A stretch of DNA of 64,000 nt from Pontibacter actiniarum (lineage in GTDB: Bacteria > Bacteroidota > Bacteroidia > Cytophagales > Hymenobacteraceae). The translations under genes and the position numbers were made by a program. The notes beneath the pieces were generated by a model. That model was not told where the DNA came from. It ran no database searches and saw nothing but the letters and a program-made list of their open reading frames with translations. Below, piece by piece: positions 16,930-25,655 of this stretch (its first letter is position 1; each line of letters begins with the position of its first letter). The DNA lies in contig NZ_CP021235.1 in assembly GCF_003585765.1 (NCBI RefSeq), positions 3,968,001-4,032,000 of the forward strand, in the 5' to 3' direction.

Positions 16930-18309
16930 CTACCCGAACAGGCTGCTAAAGACTTCCTCCAGGCGGCCGTAGGCATGCACGTTAATGGAGAACTTGCTCA
17001 AATCCACACCTTTCTTGTTATACTTGGAAATGTAGATGTCTGTGAAGCCCAGCTTTTCGGCCTCTGTGATGCGGTTCTCCACGCGGTTTACAGCCCGCAC
17101 CTCGCCCCCCAAGCCCACCTCTGCGGCAAAGCAGGCGGTGTTCGAGATCGGCATGTCCTCAAACGAGGAGAGGATGGAGGCACACACCGCCAGGTCCAGC
17201 GCCGGGTCTTCCACTTTCAGGCCCCCGGCAATGTTCAGGAACACGTCCTGCGCCCCCAGGCGGTAGCCGCCGCGCTTCTCCAGCACGGCCAGCAGCATGT
17301 TCAGGCGCTTGGCGTCGAAACCGGTGCTGGTGCGTTGTGGTGTGCCGTAGGTAGCAGGGCTTACCAGGCTCTGCACCTCTATTAGCAACGGGCGGTTGCC
17401 TTCCAGCGTGGCCCCGATAGAAATACCGCTAAAGGCGTCCTCGCGCTGCGAAATCAGGATCTCCGACGGGTTGCTCACTTCGCGCAGCCCTGAGCCCATC
17501 ATCTCGTAAATACCCAGCTCGGAGGTGGAACCGAAGCGGTTTTTTGTGGTGCGCAGGATACGGTAGGTCATGTGGCGGTCGCCCTCAAATTGCAGCACCG
17601 TATCCACCATGTGCTCCAGTATCTTCGGGCCGGCCAGATTCCCTTCTTTGGTGATGTGGCCGATCAGGAAAACCGGCGTGCCGCTCTCTTTGGCAAACTT
17701 CAAAAGCTCGGCCGTACACTCGCGCACCTGGCTGACGCTGCCCGCACCCGCCTCTATGAAAGAGGAGTGGAGGGTTTGGATGGAGTCGATGATCAGCACC
17801 TGCGGGCGAATCTGCTCTACCTGCTTAAAAATATTCTGCGTACCGGTTTCGGTGAGGATAAAGCAGTCGGAGGTTTGGGCCAGGAGGCGCTCGGCGCGCA
17901 TTTTAATCTGCTGCTCGCTCTCCTCTCCGCTCACATAGAGCACCTTCAGGCCGCGCAGGCTCAGGGCGATCTGCAGCATCAGGGTACTTTTGCCAATCCC
18001 CGGCTCGCCGCCGATCAGCACCATGGAGCCCGGCACAATGCCGCCGCCCAGTACCCGGTTCAGTTCCTGGTCCTGCGTAACAATGCGCTGCTGCTCCTGA
18101 TAACTGATATCGGCAATGGGTTTGGGTTTGTTGGACACCTGCGCAGAGCTGGTGCCCACTTTCCAGGCGGTGGTAGGAGTTACCTCCTCGCGCTGCACCA
18201 CCTCTTCTACATAGGTGTTCCACTCGCCGCAGGCCGGGCACTTGCCAATCCATTTGGCTGACTGTGCGCCGCAGTTCTGGCAGAAGTAGGATGTTTTTAT
18301 CTTAGCCAT
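16930..18309 (-). CDS. radA: DNA repair protein RadA (Sms)
   Basis: The 459-residue protein has the RadA layout: an N-terminal zinc finger (C10, C13, C24, C27), a RecA-like ATPase with Walker A 'GGEPGIGKST' near residue 98, the RadA-specific 'TKNRFGS' motif near residue 255 and a C-terminal Lon-protease-like domain with 'AEVGLGGEVRAV'. RadA is a DnaB-type helicase that promotes branch migration of recombination intermediates with RecA. Length and motifs are normal. The gene is bounded by hairpin terminators on both sides and therefore probably monocistronic. Confidence 0.95.
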   Translation of the reverse strand: MAKIKTSYFCQNCGAQSAKWIGKCPACGEWNTYVEEVVQREEVTPTTAWKVGTSSAQVSNKPKPIADISYQEQQRIVTQDQELNRVLGGGIVPGSMVLIGGEPGIGKSTLMLQIALSLRGLKVLYVSGEESEQQIKMRAERLLAQTSDCFILTETGTQNIFKQVEQIRPQVLIIDSIQTLHSSFIEAGAGSVSQVRECTAELLKFAKESGTPVFLIGHITKEGNLAGPKILEHMVDTVLQFEGDRHMTYRILRTTKNRFGSTSELGIYEMMGSGLREVSNPSEILISQREDAFSGISIGATLEGNRPLLIEVQSLVSPATYGTPQRTSTGFDAKRLNMLLAVLEKRGGYRLGAQDVFLNIAGGLKVEDPALDLAVCASILSSFEDMPISNTACFAAEVGLGGEVRAVNRVENRITEAEKLGFTDIYISKYNKKGVDLSKFSINVHAYGRLEEVFSSLFG

Positions 18310-18371
18310 TAAATGTTGTTAGTCGTGTTTCGGTGATCGTTCCTCAGATGTATCCCCATCTATCCAGAACA

Positions 18372-18405
18372 AAATAAAGGGGCAGAAAGATCAGTTTCCT
18401 GCCCC
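18372..18405 (-). terminator. Terminator after the CHASE-PAS histidine kinase gene
   Basis: GGGGCAGAAA (18379-18388) pairs with TTTCCTGCCCC (18395-18405) with one bulge. On the minus strand it continues into TTTATTTTG. Confidence 0.7.
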
Positions 18406-18504
18406 TGCTGCGCAGGTTTTCTGCCTTACGCATGCATCTCCTTCTGCTCCAGCAGGCGTGGCAGATATCCCTGCTGCAAGTACGTACCCGTGCAAGCCTG
18501 GCGG

Positions 18505-21426
18505 CTATACTTCCTGCACCACAGCCGCCTCCTTAAAGTATACCCTGAACGTGGTCCCTTTGCCGAGCTCGCTCTCTACCTCAATCTTGCCGCCGTTGTT
18601 TTCGATAATGCGCTTCACAATATACAGGCCGATACCCGTGCCCTCCACATGCGAATGCAGGCGCTTGAACATGCTGAACAGCTTGTGCTGCTGCTCTTTC
18701 TTAATGCCGAGGCCGTTGTCCTTCACCTCCAGCACCACATAGCCCTCTTGCAGGTAGGTGCTGATGCACACCTCAGGCTTTCGCTGCGGCGCTTTATACT
18801 TGATTGCGTTACTGACCAGGTTATAGATAATGCTGCGCAGGTTTTTGCGGGCGTACAGGATATTCTCTACCTGCAGGTCTGTTTTAAACACAGCGCCGGC
18901 TTCCTGCACCATGCCACTGATATCAGCGGTAATGTCCTGCAGCATGTGCTCAAACGAGAGCGGCTCCACGGATGAGTGCAGCTCCTTTTGCACCTTTGTG
19001 ATTTCTGCCAGGTCGGCGATGGTGCCTTTTAGCTTGTTGATGGCGTTCTGCACCATATCCAGCACCTGCATGTCCTCCGCCTCCAGCTTGCCCTGCAGGA
19101 TGTCGCGGAGGAGCGTGGCCAGCCCCTCCATGTTGGCGATCGGCGACTTCAGGTCGTGCGAGGCGGTGTAGACAAAGTTATCCAGGTCGTTGTTGATGCG
19201 CAGCAGCTCGTCGTTTTTCCCGCTCAGCTCGTCATTGGTCAGCAGCAGCTCTTTTCGCGCATTTACCAGCTCGGTTACCTCTACGGCAAACACAAGCACG
19301 GCCTCCACCTTCCCGTCCGGGTCAATCAGAGGCTGGTACACCAGGTTGAAGTAACCGTACACCACTTCTCCGCTGTTGTTGCGGTCTATCGCCGTCGAAA
19401 CCTCGTTGCCGATAAACGGCTGCCCTGTCCGGAAAACCTCCTCTAAGCGCCCAAAGAAGCCGCGCCCCTCCTGCTCGGAGTGCGCCTCGTAAATGGTTTT
19501 GCCCACCAGCGGGCGGTTGCCGTACAGTTTGCGGTACTGCGGGTTGGCCAGCACGTACTGGAAGTCCGGGTGGCGCACCAGGCCCACCACTGCCGGCACC
19601 TCCAGGAACAGCTTCTGCAACAGCTCGGCGTTCTGCTTTACCTTGCGCTCCGCCTCCTTTATCTCGGTAATGTCGATCACAGAGCCGATGTAGCCCAGGA
19701 AATCGCCGTTTGCCCCGAAACGAGGCGTGTTGGTGCCCACCACCCAGCGGTATTCCCCGTCGAAGCGGCGCATCCTGTACTCCACCCGGAACACCACCTG
19801 CTCTTTTATCGCTTCGTTTGTTAGCCTTTCCTTTTCCTCGATATCGTCCGGGTGCACCACCTCTTTCCAGCTCATGTTAATGGTGTCTTCGAAGCTGATG
19901 CCGGTAAAGTCGAGCCACTGCTTGTTAACGTACAGGAAGTTGGAGGCGTCATCCATGACCTTGATCATCACCGGGGCACTGTCGGCCATGTTCCGGAACC
20001 GGGCCTCGCTCTCGATAATGGCCTGCTGCGCCTGCTTCTCATCGGTGATATCGCGCACCTCTATGATGGCATAGCTCTCGCTGCCGCTCTCCACGATCGG
20101 CTGCACGGCGCACATCACATTGAACATCGTCCCGTCTTTGCGCACAAACATGTCCTCATAGGCGCGCATCGGCTTGTTTATAGTCAGGGCGCTACGGATC
20201 GGGCACATGGACACCGGGTAAGGCGAGCCGTCGGCGTACTTGTAGTGCACCATGTCGTGCAGCGTTTTCTCCTGCATCTCCTCAAACGTGAAGCCGGTCA
20301 TTTCCTCGGCTGCCGGGTTCATAAAAGTACAGTACCCTTTCTCGTCTATGATGAAGAGGGCGGCCGTGGCGTTGTCGGTAATGGTCTGCTTCAGGCGGTT
20401 GGAGCGGCGCGTGTTGGAGAGCGACCAGATGATAAAGAACATCAGGAAGCTGATAATGCTGCCTCCCAGAAGTATAAAGTATGGGAGCTCAGAGTCTGCG
20501 GACCTGCTAAAGCCGGCTTTGGCCGATATGTAGAGGCGCCAGGTATGGTTCCCGATCGTGATGGTGTTCAGTTCGCTGTACTCCCTGTCGTGGTCGGTGT
20601 GGTAGTAGAGAGTGGAGTCGGTGCTGAACAGCAGGTCTTCTTTGGCCAGCTTGCTGCCATCGTACACCTCCACATCCAGGTCCTGGAAATCATCCGTGAG
20701 CACGGCCATCATGAGGTCTTTGGCCCGGAAGGGGCTGTACACATAGCCTTTGATCAGCCGCTGGCGCTCCTGGATAGACTCCGGCTCTGCATTATTCTCA
20801 TACACGGGCAGGTAGATCAGGAAGCCCGCCTGCTCATCTTTACCTGTTTCCTGCATCAGCCTTACCTTGCCTGACATGGCCGGCTGCCTGGTGTCGCGGG
20901 CAATGCGCATGGCCGACTGCCTGACGGGCTCGCTGAACATATCATACCCGAAGGCCCGCAGGTTGCGGTCAGAGAACGGCTCCAGGTAAACAATGGAAGT
21001 ATACACATCCCGCTTACCCTCCGGGTATATGCCGTAGTTCTTAAAGCCCTCTTTCCGAATCATCTTAACGTGCGCCGGAACGTTGTCTGCATTGAGCACC
21101 ACCGCATAGCCAAAGCCCTGCATGCCCGGGTAGTTCTCCTCCAGGTTAAGGGTTTTGTAATAGGTGTGCCAGTCCTTGCGCGTAACCGTATCAGCAGAAA
21201 TAAACAGCGCCTTGCCTCCGATCAGGATCTGAATGTAGTCGCGCATCCGCTTATTGATGGACTCCGTCACCTGCTCGGCCCGGAGGGAGAACATTTTGGC
21301 GCTTCGCTCCTCTGCCTTCTTCTTAGTTTCAGAATAAATAAAAAAGGTAAGCAGGAAAATGAGCAGGAAAGAGAAAACCGCAATAAAATAATCTCTTATA
21401 AAGGAAGCCAGTCTGGCGAATTTCAT
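18505..21426 (-). CDS. CHASE-domain multi-PAS sensor histidine kinase
   Basis: The 973-residue protein has a membrane helix at about residues 12-32, a periplasmic CHASE domain (about 75-290, including 'GMQGFGYAVVL' and 'GYDMFSEPVRQSAM') and a second membrane helix near 318-340. Three PAS/PAC modules (about 350-710) and a short coiled coil follow. The kinase core has the HisKA box 'YTASHDLKSPIANM' (His phosphorylation site), the N box 'NLVSNAIKYK', and G boxes 'DNGLGI' and 'GTGIGLYIVKRI'. CHASE senses small extracellular ligands and PAS domains sense redox or small molecules; the signal is unknown. There is no response regulator next to it and no receiver domain, so it is an orphan kinase. Confidence 0.9.
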   Translation of the reverse strand: MKFARLASFIRDYFIAVFSFLLIFLLTFFIYSETKKKAEERSAKMFSLRAEQVTESINKRMRDYIQILIGGKALFISADTVTRKDWHTYYKTLNLEENYPGMQGFGYAVVLNADNVPAHVKMIRKEGFKNYGIYPEGKRDVYTSIVYLEPFSDRNLRAFGYDMFSEPVRQSAMRIARDTRQPAMSGKVRLMQETGKDEQAGFLIYLPVYENNAEPESIQERQRLIKGYVYSPFRAKDLMMAVLTDDFQDLDVEVYDGSKLAKEDLLFSTDSTLYYHTDHDREYSELNTITIGNHTWRLYISAKAGFSRSADSELPYFILLGGSIISFLMFFIIWSLSNTRRSNRLKQTITDNATAALFIIDEKGYCTFMNPAAEEMTGFTFEEMQEKTLHDMVHYKYADGSPYPVSMCPIRSALTINKPMRAYEDMFVRKDGTMFNVMCAVQPIVESGSESYAIIEVRDITDEKQAQQAIIESEARFRNMADSAPVMIKVMDDASNFLYVNKQWLDFTGISFEDTINMSWKEVVHPDDIEEKERLTNEAIKEQVVFRVEYRMRRFDGEYRWVVGTNTPRFGANGDFLGYIGSVIDITEIKEAERKVKQNAELLQKLFLEVPAVVGLVRHPDFQYVLANPQYRKLYGNRPLVGKTIYEAHSEQEGRGFFGRLEEVFRTGQPFIGNEVSTAIDRNNSGEVVYGYFNLVYQPLIDPDGKVEAVLVFAVEVTELVNARKELLLTNDELSGKNDELLRINNDLDNFVYTASHDLKSPIANMEGLATLLRDILQGKLEAEDMQVLDMVQNAINKLKGTIADLAEITKVQKELHSSVEPLSFEHMLQDITADISGMVQEAGAVFKTDLQVENILYARKNLRSIIYNLVSNAIKYKAPQRKPEVCISTYLQEGYVVLEVKDNGLGIKKEQQHKLFSMFKRLHSHVEGTGIGLYIVKRIIENNGGKIEVESELGKGTTFRVYFKEAAVVQEV

Positions 21427-21696
21427 GCGTTTCGGATTAATGCCAAGGGATTATTAGAAATCTTATAACCGCAACAGCTGTTGCAGGCCACCCGGCATAT
21501 GTTTCTGTTCTACTTCAAATGTATGAAAATTCAAATCCACAGCCAATACAAAAAGTTCAATTCAGGGGCTCAAATAAAACCTAGGCTCCTGATAAATAGC
21601 CTGTACCCAGTTTGATATGTGGGCGCAATTGCGTATTTTTCTTTTAGCTTAAGCAGCCAGCCACCGGCAGTTTCGAACAGCTTTAAGAACTCCCCT

Positions 21697-22179
21697 ATGA
21701 GAACAATGCAACAATGGTTTGACGAGTACGGCCAAAGCCACCAGAACCATACGAACAAGCTTATCCACTGGGTTTGCGTGCCCTTGATCTTCTTCAGCGT
21801 TATTGGGCTGCTGGCCAGTATCCCAAGCGGGGCCCTGAAAGCGCCTTTCCCGCCTCAGGTGCAGCCGTATGTGCACTTCGGCACGGTGGTGGTGGCGCTG
21901 GGGCTGCTGTTTTACCTGCGCCTGTCGGTAGGGATGTTTCTGGGCATGGCGCTGGTTTGCGCAGTGGTACTGTGGGCCGTGCACGCGGTGCAGGCGAGCT
22001 TCGACACGCCGCTCTGGCTTATCTGCCTGGTTATCTTCGTGCTGGCCTGGGCCGGGCAGTTCTACGGGCATAAAGTAGAGGGCAAAAAACCGTCCTTTCT
22101 AAAGGACCTGCAGTTCCTGATGATTGGCCCGGCGTGGTTACTGGGTTTTATCTATCGGAAATTGGGGATACCGTATTAA
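21697..22179 (+). CDS. Mpo1-like (DUF962) membrane protein
   Basis: The 160-residue protein begins with 'WFDEYGQSHQNHTNKLIHWVCVPLI', the Mpo1/DUF962 signature with conserved His residues, and has four membrane helices. A late segment 'WAGQFYGHKVEGKKPSFLKDLQFLMIGPAWLL' contains the second His motif. Yeast Mpo1 is an Fe(II)-dependent dioxygenase that oxidises 2-hydroxy fatty acids; bacterial homologues are less studied. I use the ATG at 21697; an ATG at 21706 is an alternative, and the longer frame to 21619 is not supported. Its stop codon overlaps a promoter element for the next gene. Confidence 0.85.
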   Translation: MRTMQQWFDEYGQSHQNHTNKLIHWVCVPLIFFSVIGLLASIPSGALKAPFPPQVQPYVHFGTVVVALGLLFYLRLSVGMFLGMALVCAVVLWAVHAVQASFDTPLWLICLVIFVLAWAGQFYGHKVEGKKPSFLKDLQFLMIGPAWLLGFIYRKLGIPY

Positions 22180-22184
22180 CTTTG
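22177..22184 (+). promoter_or_regulatory. Bacteroidetes -7 element upstream of the 22204 gene
   Basis: TAACTTTG matches TAnnTTTG exactly, shares its TAA with the stop codon of the Mpo1-like gene and lies 19 bases before the ATG at 22204. No -33 TTTG is evident at the expected distance. Confidence 0.5.
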
Positions 22185-22203
22185 CGGTGTCAACACTTAC
22201 CCT

Positions 22204-22920
22204 ATGCTGGAGATTCTCAAAAGCTTGCTGATTGCCTTTTTTGCCGTTGCCGTACTGCTGCCGGTTGTTCGTTTCGCGTTGCGCCGCCTGTCACCGGCAC
22301 CTCATGCACCGGCTGTTTCTGCCGATGAGGCGAAGTATCTCCAAAAGCAGGAGCTAAAGCTTACTATTGCCTATTTCTTTTTCGCCTGCCTTCTGGCGGT
22401 GTTCAGTTCCGGATCGCTGGCGCTGCTCGCCAGCATCATCCACGCCTCCAAAGAGCAGCTGTACGTGCTCACGCCTAACTTCCGGGCTCTTTTTGCCCCG
22501 GGGCTGCTGCTGGGCCTGACACTGGCGGTGCTGCCGCTGCGCCTGGTGCAAAGCGCCCTGTTAGGCCACGACTATGACCTGTACAAAAGCTACATGAGCA
22601 GTGTGGAGGGCCACAGGTCGAATAGAATCTACAACGTACTGCTGGCACTGATGCTGGTAATCTCGGGTTTGGTAGCCTGGTATGCCATGCGCTGGCACGT
22701 AACCATAAATGAGCAGCAGGTGAAGATATCGAACCTACTGCTGGAGCAGCGCTCTTACCAGATGCAGGATATCCAGACGATTCATTTCCTGGGAGAGGAA
22801 GGGGCTTACCTGATCACTTTTAACGACCAGACCACCGTAAACACCTCTTACCTGAAGCCTGTGCCGCTGGAGATGATAGCGCTGCTGTCGCAGCAGTCTG
22901 GGCAGCGGGTGATCCGGTAA
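22204..22920 (+). CDS. Hypothetical membrane protein (238 aa)
   Basis: The 238-residue protein has about four hydrophobic membrane segments (near residues 5-22, 53-75, 95-115 and 147-165). A C-terminal soluble beta-rich part follows ('MRWHVTINEQQVKISNLLL...'), which resembles a small PH-like or regulatory domain. I do not recognise the family. A -7 promoter element overlaps the end of the preceding gene, and a strong terminator follows, so it is probably transcribed on its own. Confidence 0.75.
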   Translation: MLEILKSLLIAFFAVAVLLPVVRFALRRLSPAPHAPAVSADEAKYLQKQELKLTIAYFFFACLLAVFSSGSLALLASIIHASKEQLYVLTPNFRALFAPGLLLGLTLAVLPLRLVQSALLGHDYDLYKSYMSSVEGHRSNRIYNVLLALMLVISGLVAWYAMRWHVTINEQQVKISNLLLEQRSYQMQDIQTIHFLGEEGAYLITFNDQTTVNTSYLKPVPLEMIALLSQQSGQRVIR

Positions 22921-22945
22921 AGCATTCTTTGCCAACCAGGCAAGT

Positions 22946-22981
22946 AAGGCAAGGCTGCTTTTGGGGCCTTGCCTTTTCTTT
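22946..22981 (+). terminator. Rho-independent terminator
   Basis: AAGGCAAGGC (22946-22955) pairs with GCCTTGCCTT (22966-22975), followed by TTCTTTTTT on the plus strand. Confidence 0.85.
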
Positions 22982-23289
22982 TTTCCTCATCCAGGTGCCG
23001 CTTCTTTTCACCTGTTGCCCGGGTGCCTTGGCGGTGTGGCCTTTGCTATTTGTAAAGCATGGAGCCTACGCTACAGTAGTTCAGCACCGTACCGGCAGTT
23101 CCTTCCTGGTCACCTCCCGGTTAGCGCGCCAGACCGGGCCGACTAGTAGAGAAGGGGCGCAATACCTCCAGCACCTGCCTCCGCTGGCACAAGGCCCCAC
23201 AATTCTCTTTCCTTCGAAAAGCCTCTTTACAGAATATTTTATAGTTTTGCTACGTACAGAGTAATCCTATAAACCAAACATAAACTGAC
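22982..23289. other. Intergenic region upstream of fumC
   Basis: These 308 bases contain no supportable gene; short open frames here look random. The only recognisable signal is a TAnnTTTG element (TAGTTTTG) at 23242-23249, 40 bases upstream of the fumC start. I see no riboswitch family here. Confidence 0.5.
23242..23249 (+). promoter_or_regulatory. Bacteroidetes -7 element upstream of fumC
   Basis: TAGTTTTG fits TAnnTTTG exactly and lies 40 bases upstream of the fumC ATG in an AT-rich patch. No exact TTTG is present at the -33 distance. Confidence 0.5.
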
Positions 23290-24687
23290 ATGCAAGTTCG
23301 CGTAGAGAAAGACACGATGGGCCCTATCGAGGTGCCTGCAGACAAATACTGGGGCGCGCAGACACAGCGTTCGAAAGAAAACTTCACCATTGGCGGCCAG
23401 CGTATGCCGCAGGAGGTGGTAGAGGCCTTTGCTATACTTAAGAAATCAGCCGCACAGGCTAACGCTGAGCTGGGCGTACTGGCGCAGGACAAAGCCGAGA
23501 TCATCTCTCAGGTATGCGATGAGATTCTGGAGGGCAAGCTGAACGACCAGTTCCCGCTGGTGGTGTGGCAGACAGGCTCAGGCACACAGTCGAACATGAA
23601 CGTGAATGAGGTGGTAGCCAACCGCGCACACGTACTGCTGGGCGGCGACCTGATGGATGAGAAGAAGAAAATTCACCCGAACGACGACGTGAACAAGTCG
23701 CAGTCTTCTAACGACACCTTCCCGACAGCCATGCACATTGCCGCTTACAAAAAAGTGGTGGAGCACACGCTGCCAATGGTACAGAAACTGCACGACACGC
23801 TGAAAGCGAAGTCTGAGGAGTTTATGGACGTGGTGAAGATTGGCCGCACGCACCTGATGGACGCCACGCCGCTGACGCTGGGCCAGGAGCTGTCGGGCTA
23901 TGTGAAGCAGCTGGAGTACGGGATGAAGGCGCTCAACAACACGCTTGATCACCTGAAAGACCTCGCGCTGGGCGGATCTGCCGTAGGTACAGGCTTAAAC
24001 ACGCCGGAGGGCTATGCAGAACTGGTAGCGAAGAAGATTTCTCAGTACGCGGGCCACGAGTTCCGTACGGCTCCAAATAAATTCGAGGCGCTGGCCGCAC
24101 ACGATGCCATGGTAGAAACTTCTGGCGCGTTGAAGCAGCTGGCTGTTTCCCTGATGAAGATCGCCAACGATATCCGTTTGCTGGCTTCTGGCCCACGCTC
24201 TGGTATTGCGGAAATCACGATCCCGGAAAACGAGCCGGGCTCTTCTATCATGCCGGGTAAGGTAAACCCAACGCAGGCTGAGGCCATGACCATGGTTTGC
24301 GCCCAGGTAATCGGTAACGACGTGGCCATCTCGGTTGGCGGCATGAACGGCCACTTCGAGCTGAACGTGTTTAAGCCGGTGATGATCTACAACCTGCTGA
24401 TGAGCGCCCAGCTGATCGGCGATGCCTGCGACTCTTTCGACAAGCACTGTGCCGTGGGTATCGAGCCAAACAGAGAGCGCATCAAGCACAACCTGGAGAA
24501 CTCGCTGATGCTGGTAACTGCCCTTAACCCGCACATCGGGTACGACAACGCCGCCAAGATCGCGAAGAAAGCCCACAAAGAGGGTACTACGCTTCGCCAG
24601 GCAGCCATCGACCTTGGCCTGCTTACCAACGAGCAGTTCGACGAGTGGGTGAAGCCAGAAGACATGATCGGCAGCTTGAAGAAGTAA
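23290..24687 (+). CDS. fumC: Fumarate hydratase, class II
   Basis: The 465-residue protein is a full-length class II fumarase. It has '[11 protein letters not shown]' near residue 98, '[13 protein letters not shown]' near 137, '[16 protein letters not shown]' near 185 and the superfamily signature '[16 protein letters not shown]' near 318 with the catalytic loop serine. It interconverts fumarate and L-malate in the TCA cycle without iron-sulfur clusters. The window also encodes Mqo, the next oxidative step for malate, about 19 kb away. A terminator follows at 24743. Confidence 0.95.
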   Translation: MQVRVEKDTMGPIEVPADKYWGAQTQRSKENFTIGGQRMPQEVVEAFAILKKSAAQANAELGVLAQDKAEIISQVCDEILEGKLNDQFPLVVWQTGSGTQSNMNVNEVVANRAHVLLGGDLMDEKKKIHPNDDVNKSQSSNDTFPTAMHIAAYKKVVEHTLPMVQKLHDTLKAKSEEFMDVVKIGRTHLMDATPLTLGQELSGYVKQLEYGMKALNNTLDHLKDLALGGSAVGTGLNTPEGYAELVAKKISQYAGHEFRTAPNKFEALAAHDAMVETSGALKQLAVSLMKIANDIRLLASGPRSGIAEITIPENEPGSSIMPGKVNPTQAEAMTMVCAQVIGNDVAISVGGMNGHFELNVFKPVMIYNLLMSAQLIGDACDSFDKHCAVGIEPNRERIKHNLENSLMLVTALNPHIGYDNAAKIAKKAHKEGTTLRQAAIDLGLLTNEQFDEWVKPEDMIGSLKK

Positions 24688-24742
24688 GACGTTAGATAGT
24701 AGACGTTAGACAAAAGATTTATACTTGTGCGGATAAAGGAAA

Positions 24743-24770
24743 GGCAGCCCCACAGGGGCTGTCTTTTTTT
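24743..24770 (+). terminator. Rho-independent terminator after fumC
   Basis: GGCAGCCCC (24743-24751) pairs with GGGGCTGTC (24755-24763; one G-T wobble), followed by a run of seven T. It marks the left border of the AT-rich island. Confidence 0.85.
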
Positions 24771-24892
24771 GTTTTAAAAGGTACTAATTGAATATACATA
24801 ATAGTATATTCGGTAATACGATTACGGTTATCTGCAGAAATCAACAGTAAACCGTATATTATTACTTATATACTTTAGTTACCCAACATTTG

Positions 24893-25531
24893 ATGAAACA
24901 GACTATACTAATATTAATGCTTTTGATTCTTGGATGTAACTCCAAGGAAAAGAGGATTATAGCCTCTGGTGAAATAATTGATCGGACCTATTATTCCAAT
25001 CAGCTTGATTAGAATATTGATATTCCAGAAGAATATACTGTTGAAACTGACGACAAACTGGAACAAAGTACGGATCTGAGAAATAGAATGATTACAGCTC
25101 CAGAAGGATTTAAAAACGTGCCCACTGACTTAAATTTAATCACGTTTCGAAAAGGTCAGGACAACTTTTTCAGTTCTTCAGTAACTTCAATGAACAATAC
25201 AAATCTGACTTTTCCAAAACTACAAGAAGCTTTAGTCAGGACTATAAATCAGACTTATTCTAATTTGAAGAACACACAATACAAATTACAGACATCAGAA
25301 ACCACAATTGGAGATATAAGTTTCAATAAAATACAAATCCAGGTTTACGATAAAACTACAGGTGAATTAATTATTAAGCAAGACATTTATAATTCTTTAG
25401 TTGATAATAAAATTTTTAGTGCTTCAATTAATTATAACTCTGAAAAAGAAAAAGAAGTTATGGAAGAAGTTTTCTTTAAATCGGTAAAATCAAAAAAACG
25501 TTGGGTAACAATATATAAAAACAATGCTTAA
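24893..25531 (+). pseudogene. Lipoprotein gene interrupted by an in-frame TAG
   Basis: The frame from ATG 24893 encodes a classic lipoprotein signal (MKQTILILMLLILG|CNSK, lipobox Cys at residue 15). It hits a single TAG at codon 40 (25010-25012) and then stays open in the same frame for 172 more codons to 25531. The downstream part is coherent: 'ITAPEGFKNVPTDLNLITF', 'SETTIGDISFNKIQIQVYD', and a lysine-rich end. No family is recognised; the C-terminal part looks like a PsbP/DUF1795-type alpha-beta fold, which is a guess. The gene is much more AT-rich than the flanking core genes. Either the stop is a real inactivating mutation or a base error; translation could also restart at ATG 25088 without the export signal. 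Confidence 0.7.
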
Positions 25532-25534
25532 ACC

Positions 25535-25640
25535 TGTCTCGAATCGAAAGTCCGTGCTTGCTTGCAACGCCTGATTGTTCTGCGGACAATCAAGCTCGCC
25601 GGCTCGCACAGTTTTTATATGAGACGTTGGCGGTCATGCT
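25535..25640. repeat. attC-like imperfect palindrome between island genes
   Basis: AACCTGTCTC on the left pairs with GAGACGTT on the right (outer stem GTCTC/GAGAC plus AAC/GTT). Inside is the hairpin GATTGT-tctgcgg-ACAATC near 25573-25591, and GC-rich segments lie between. The right end reads CGTTGGCGGTCATGC and lies just before the ATG at 25656. The layout is like an integron attC site (paired AAC...GTT ends, internal arms), but the GTTRRRY core is not exact (GTTGGCG), so this is a tentative reading. Confidence 0.4.
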
Positions 25641-25655
25641 AAAGCTATAATTCAA

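Noticed and set aside
21469-21484. Short palindrome GCAACAGCTGTTGC upstream of the histidine kinase gene
   Set aside because: Only 14 bp with no second copy and no known operator class; could be chance.
24688-24711. Short direct repeat GACGTTAGA after fumC
   Set aside because: Only two short copies 14 bases apart and no flanking element; not enough for a target-site or attachment-site claim.
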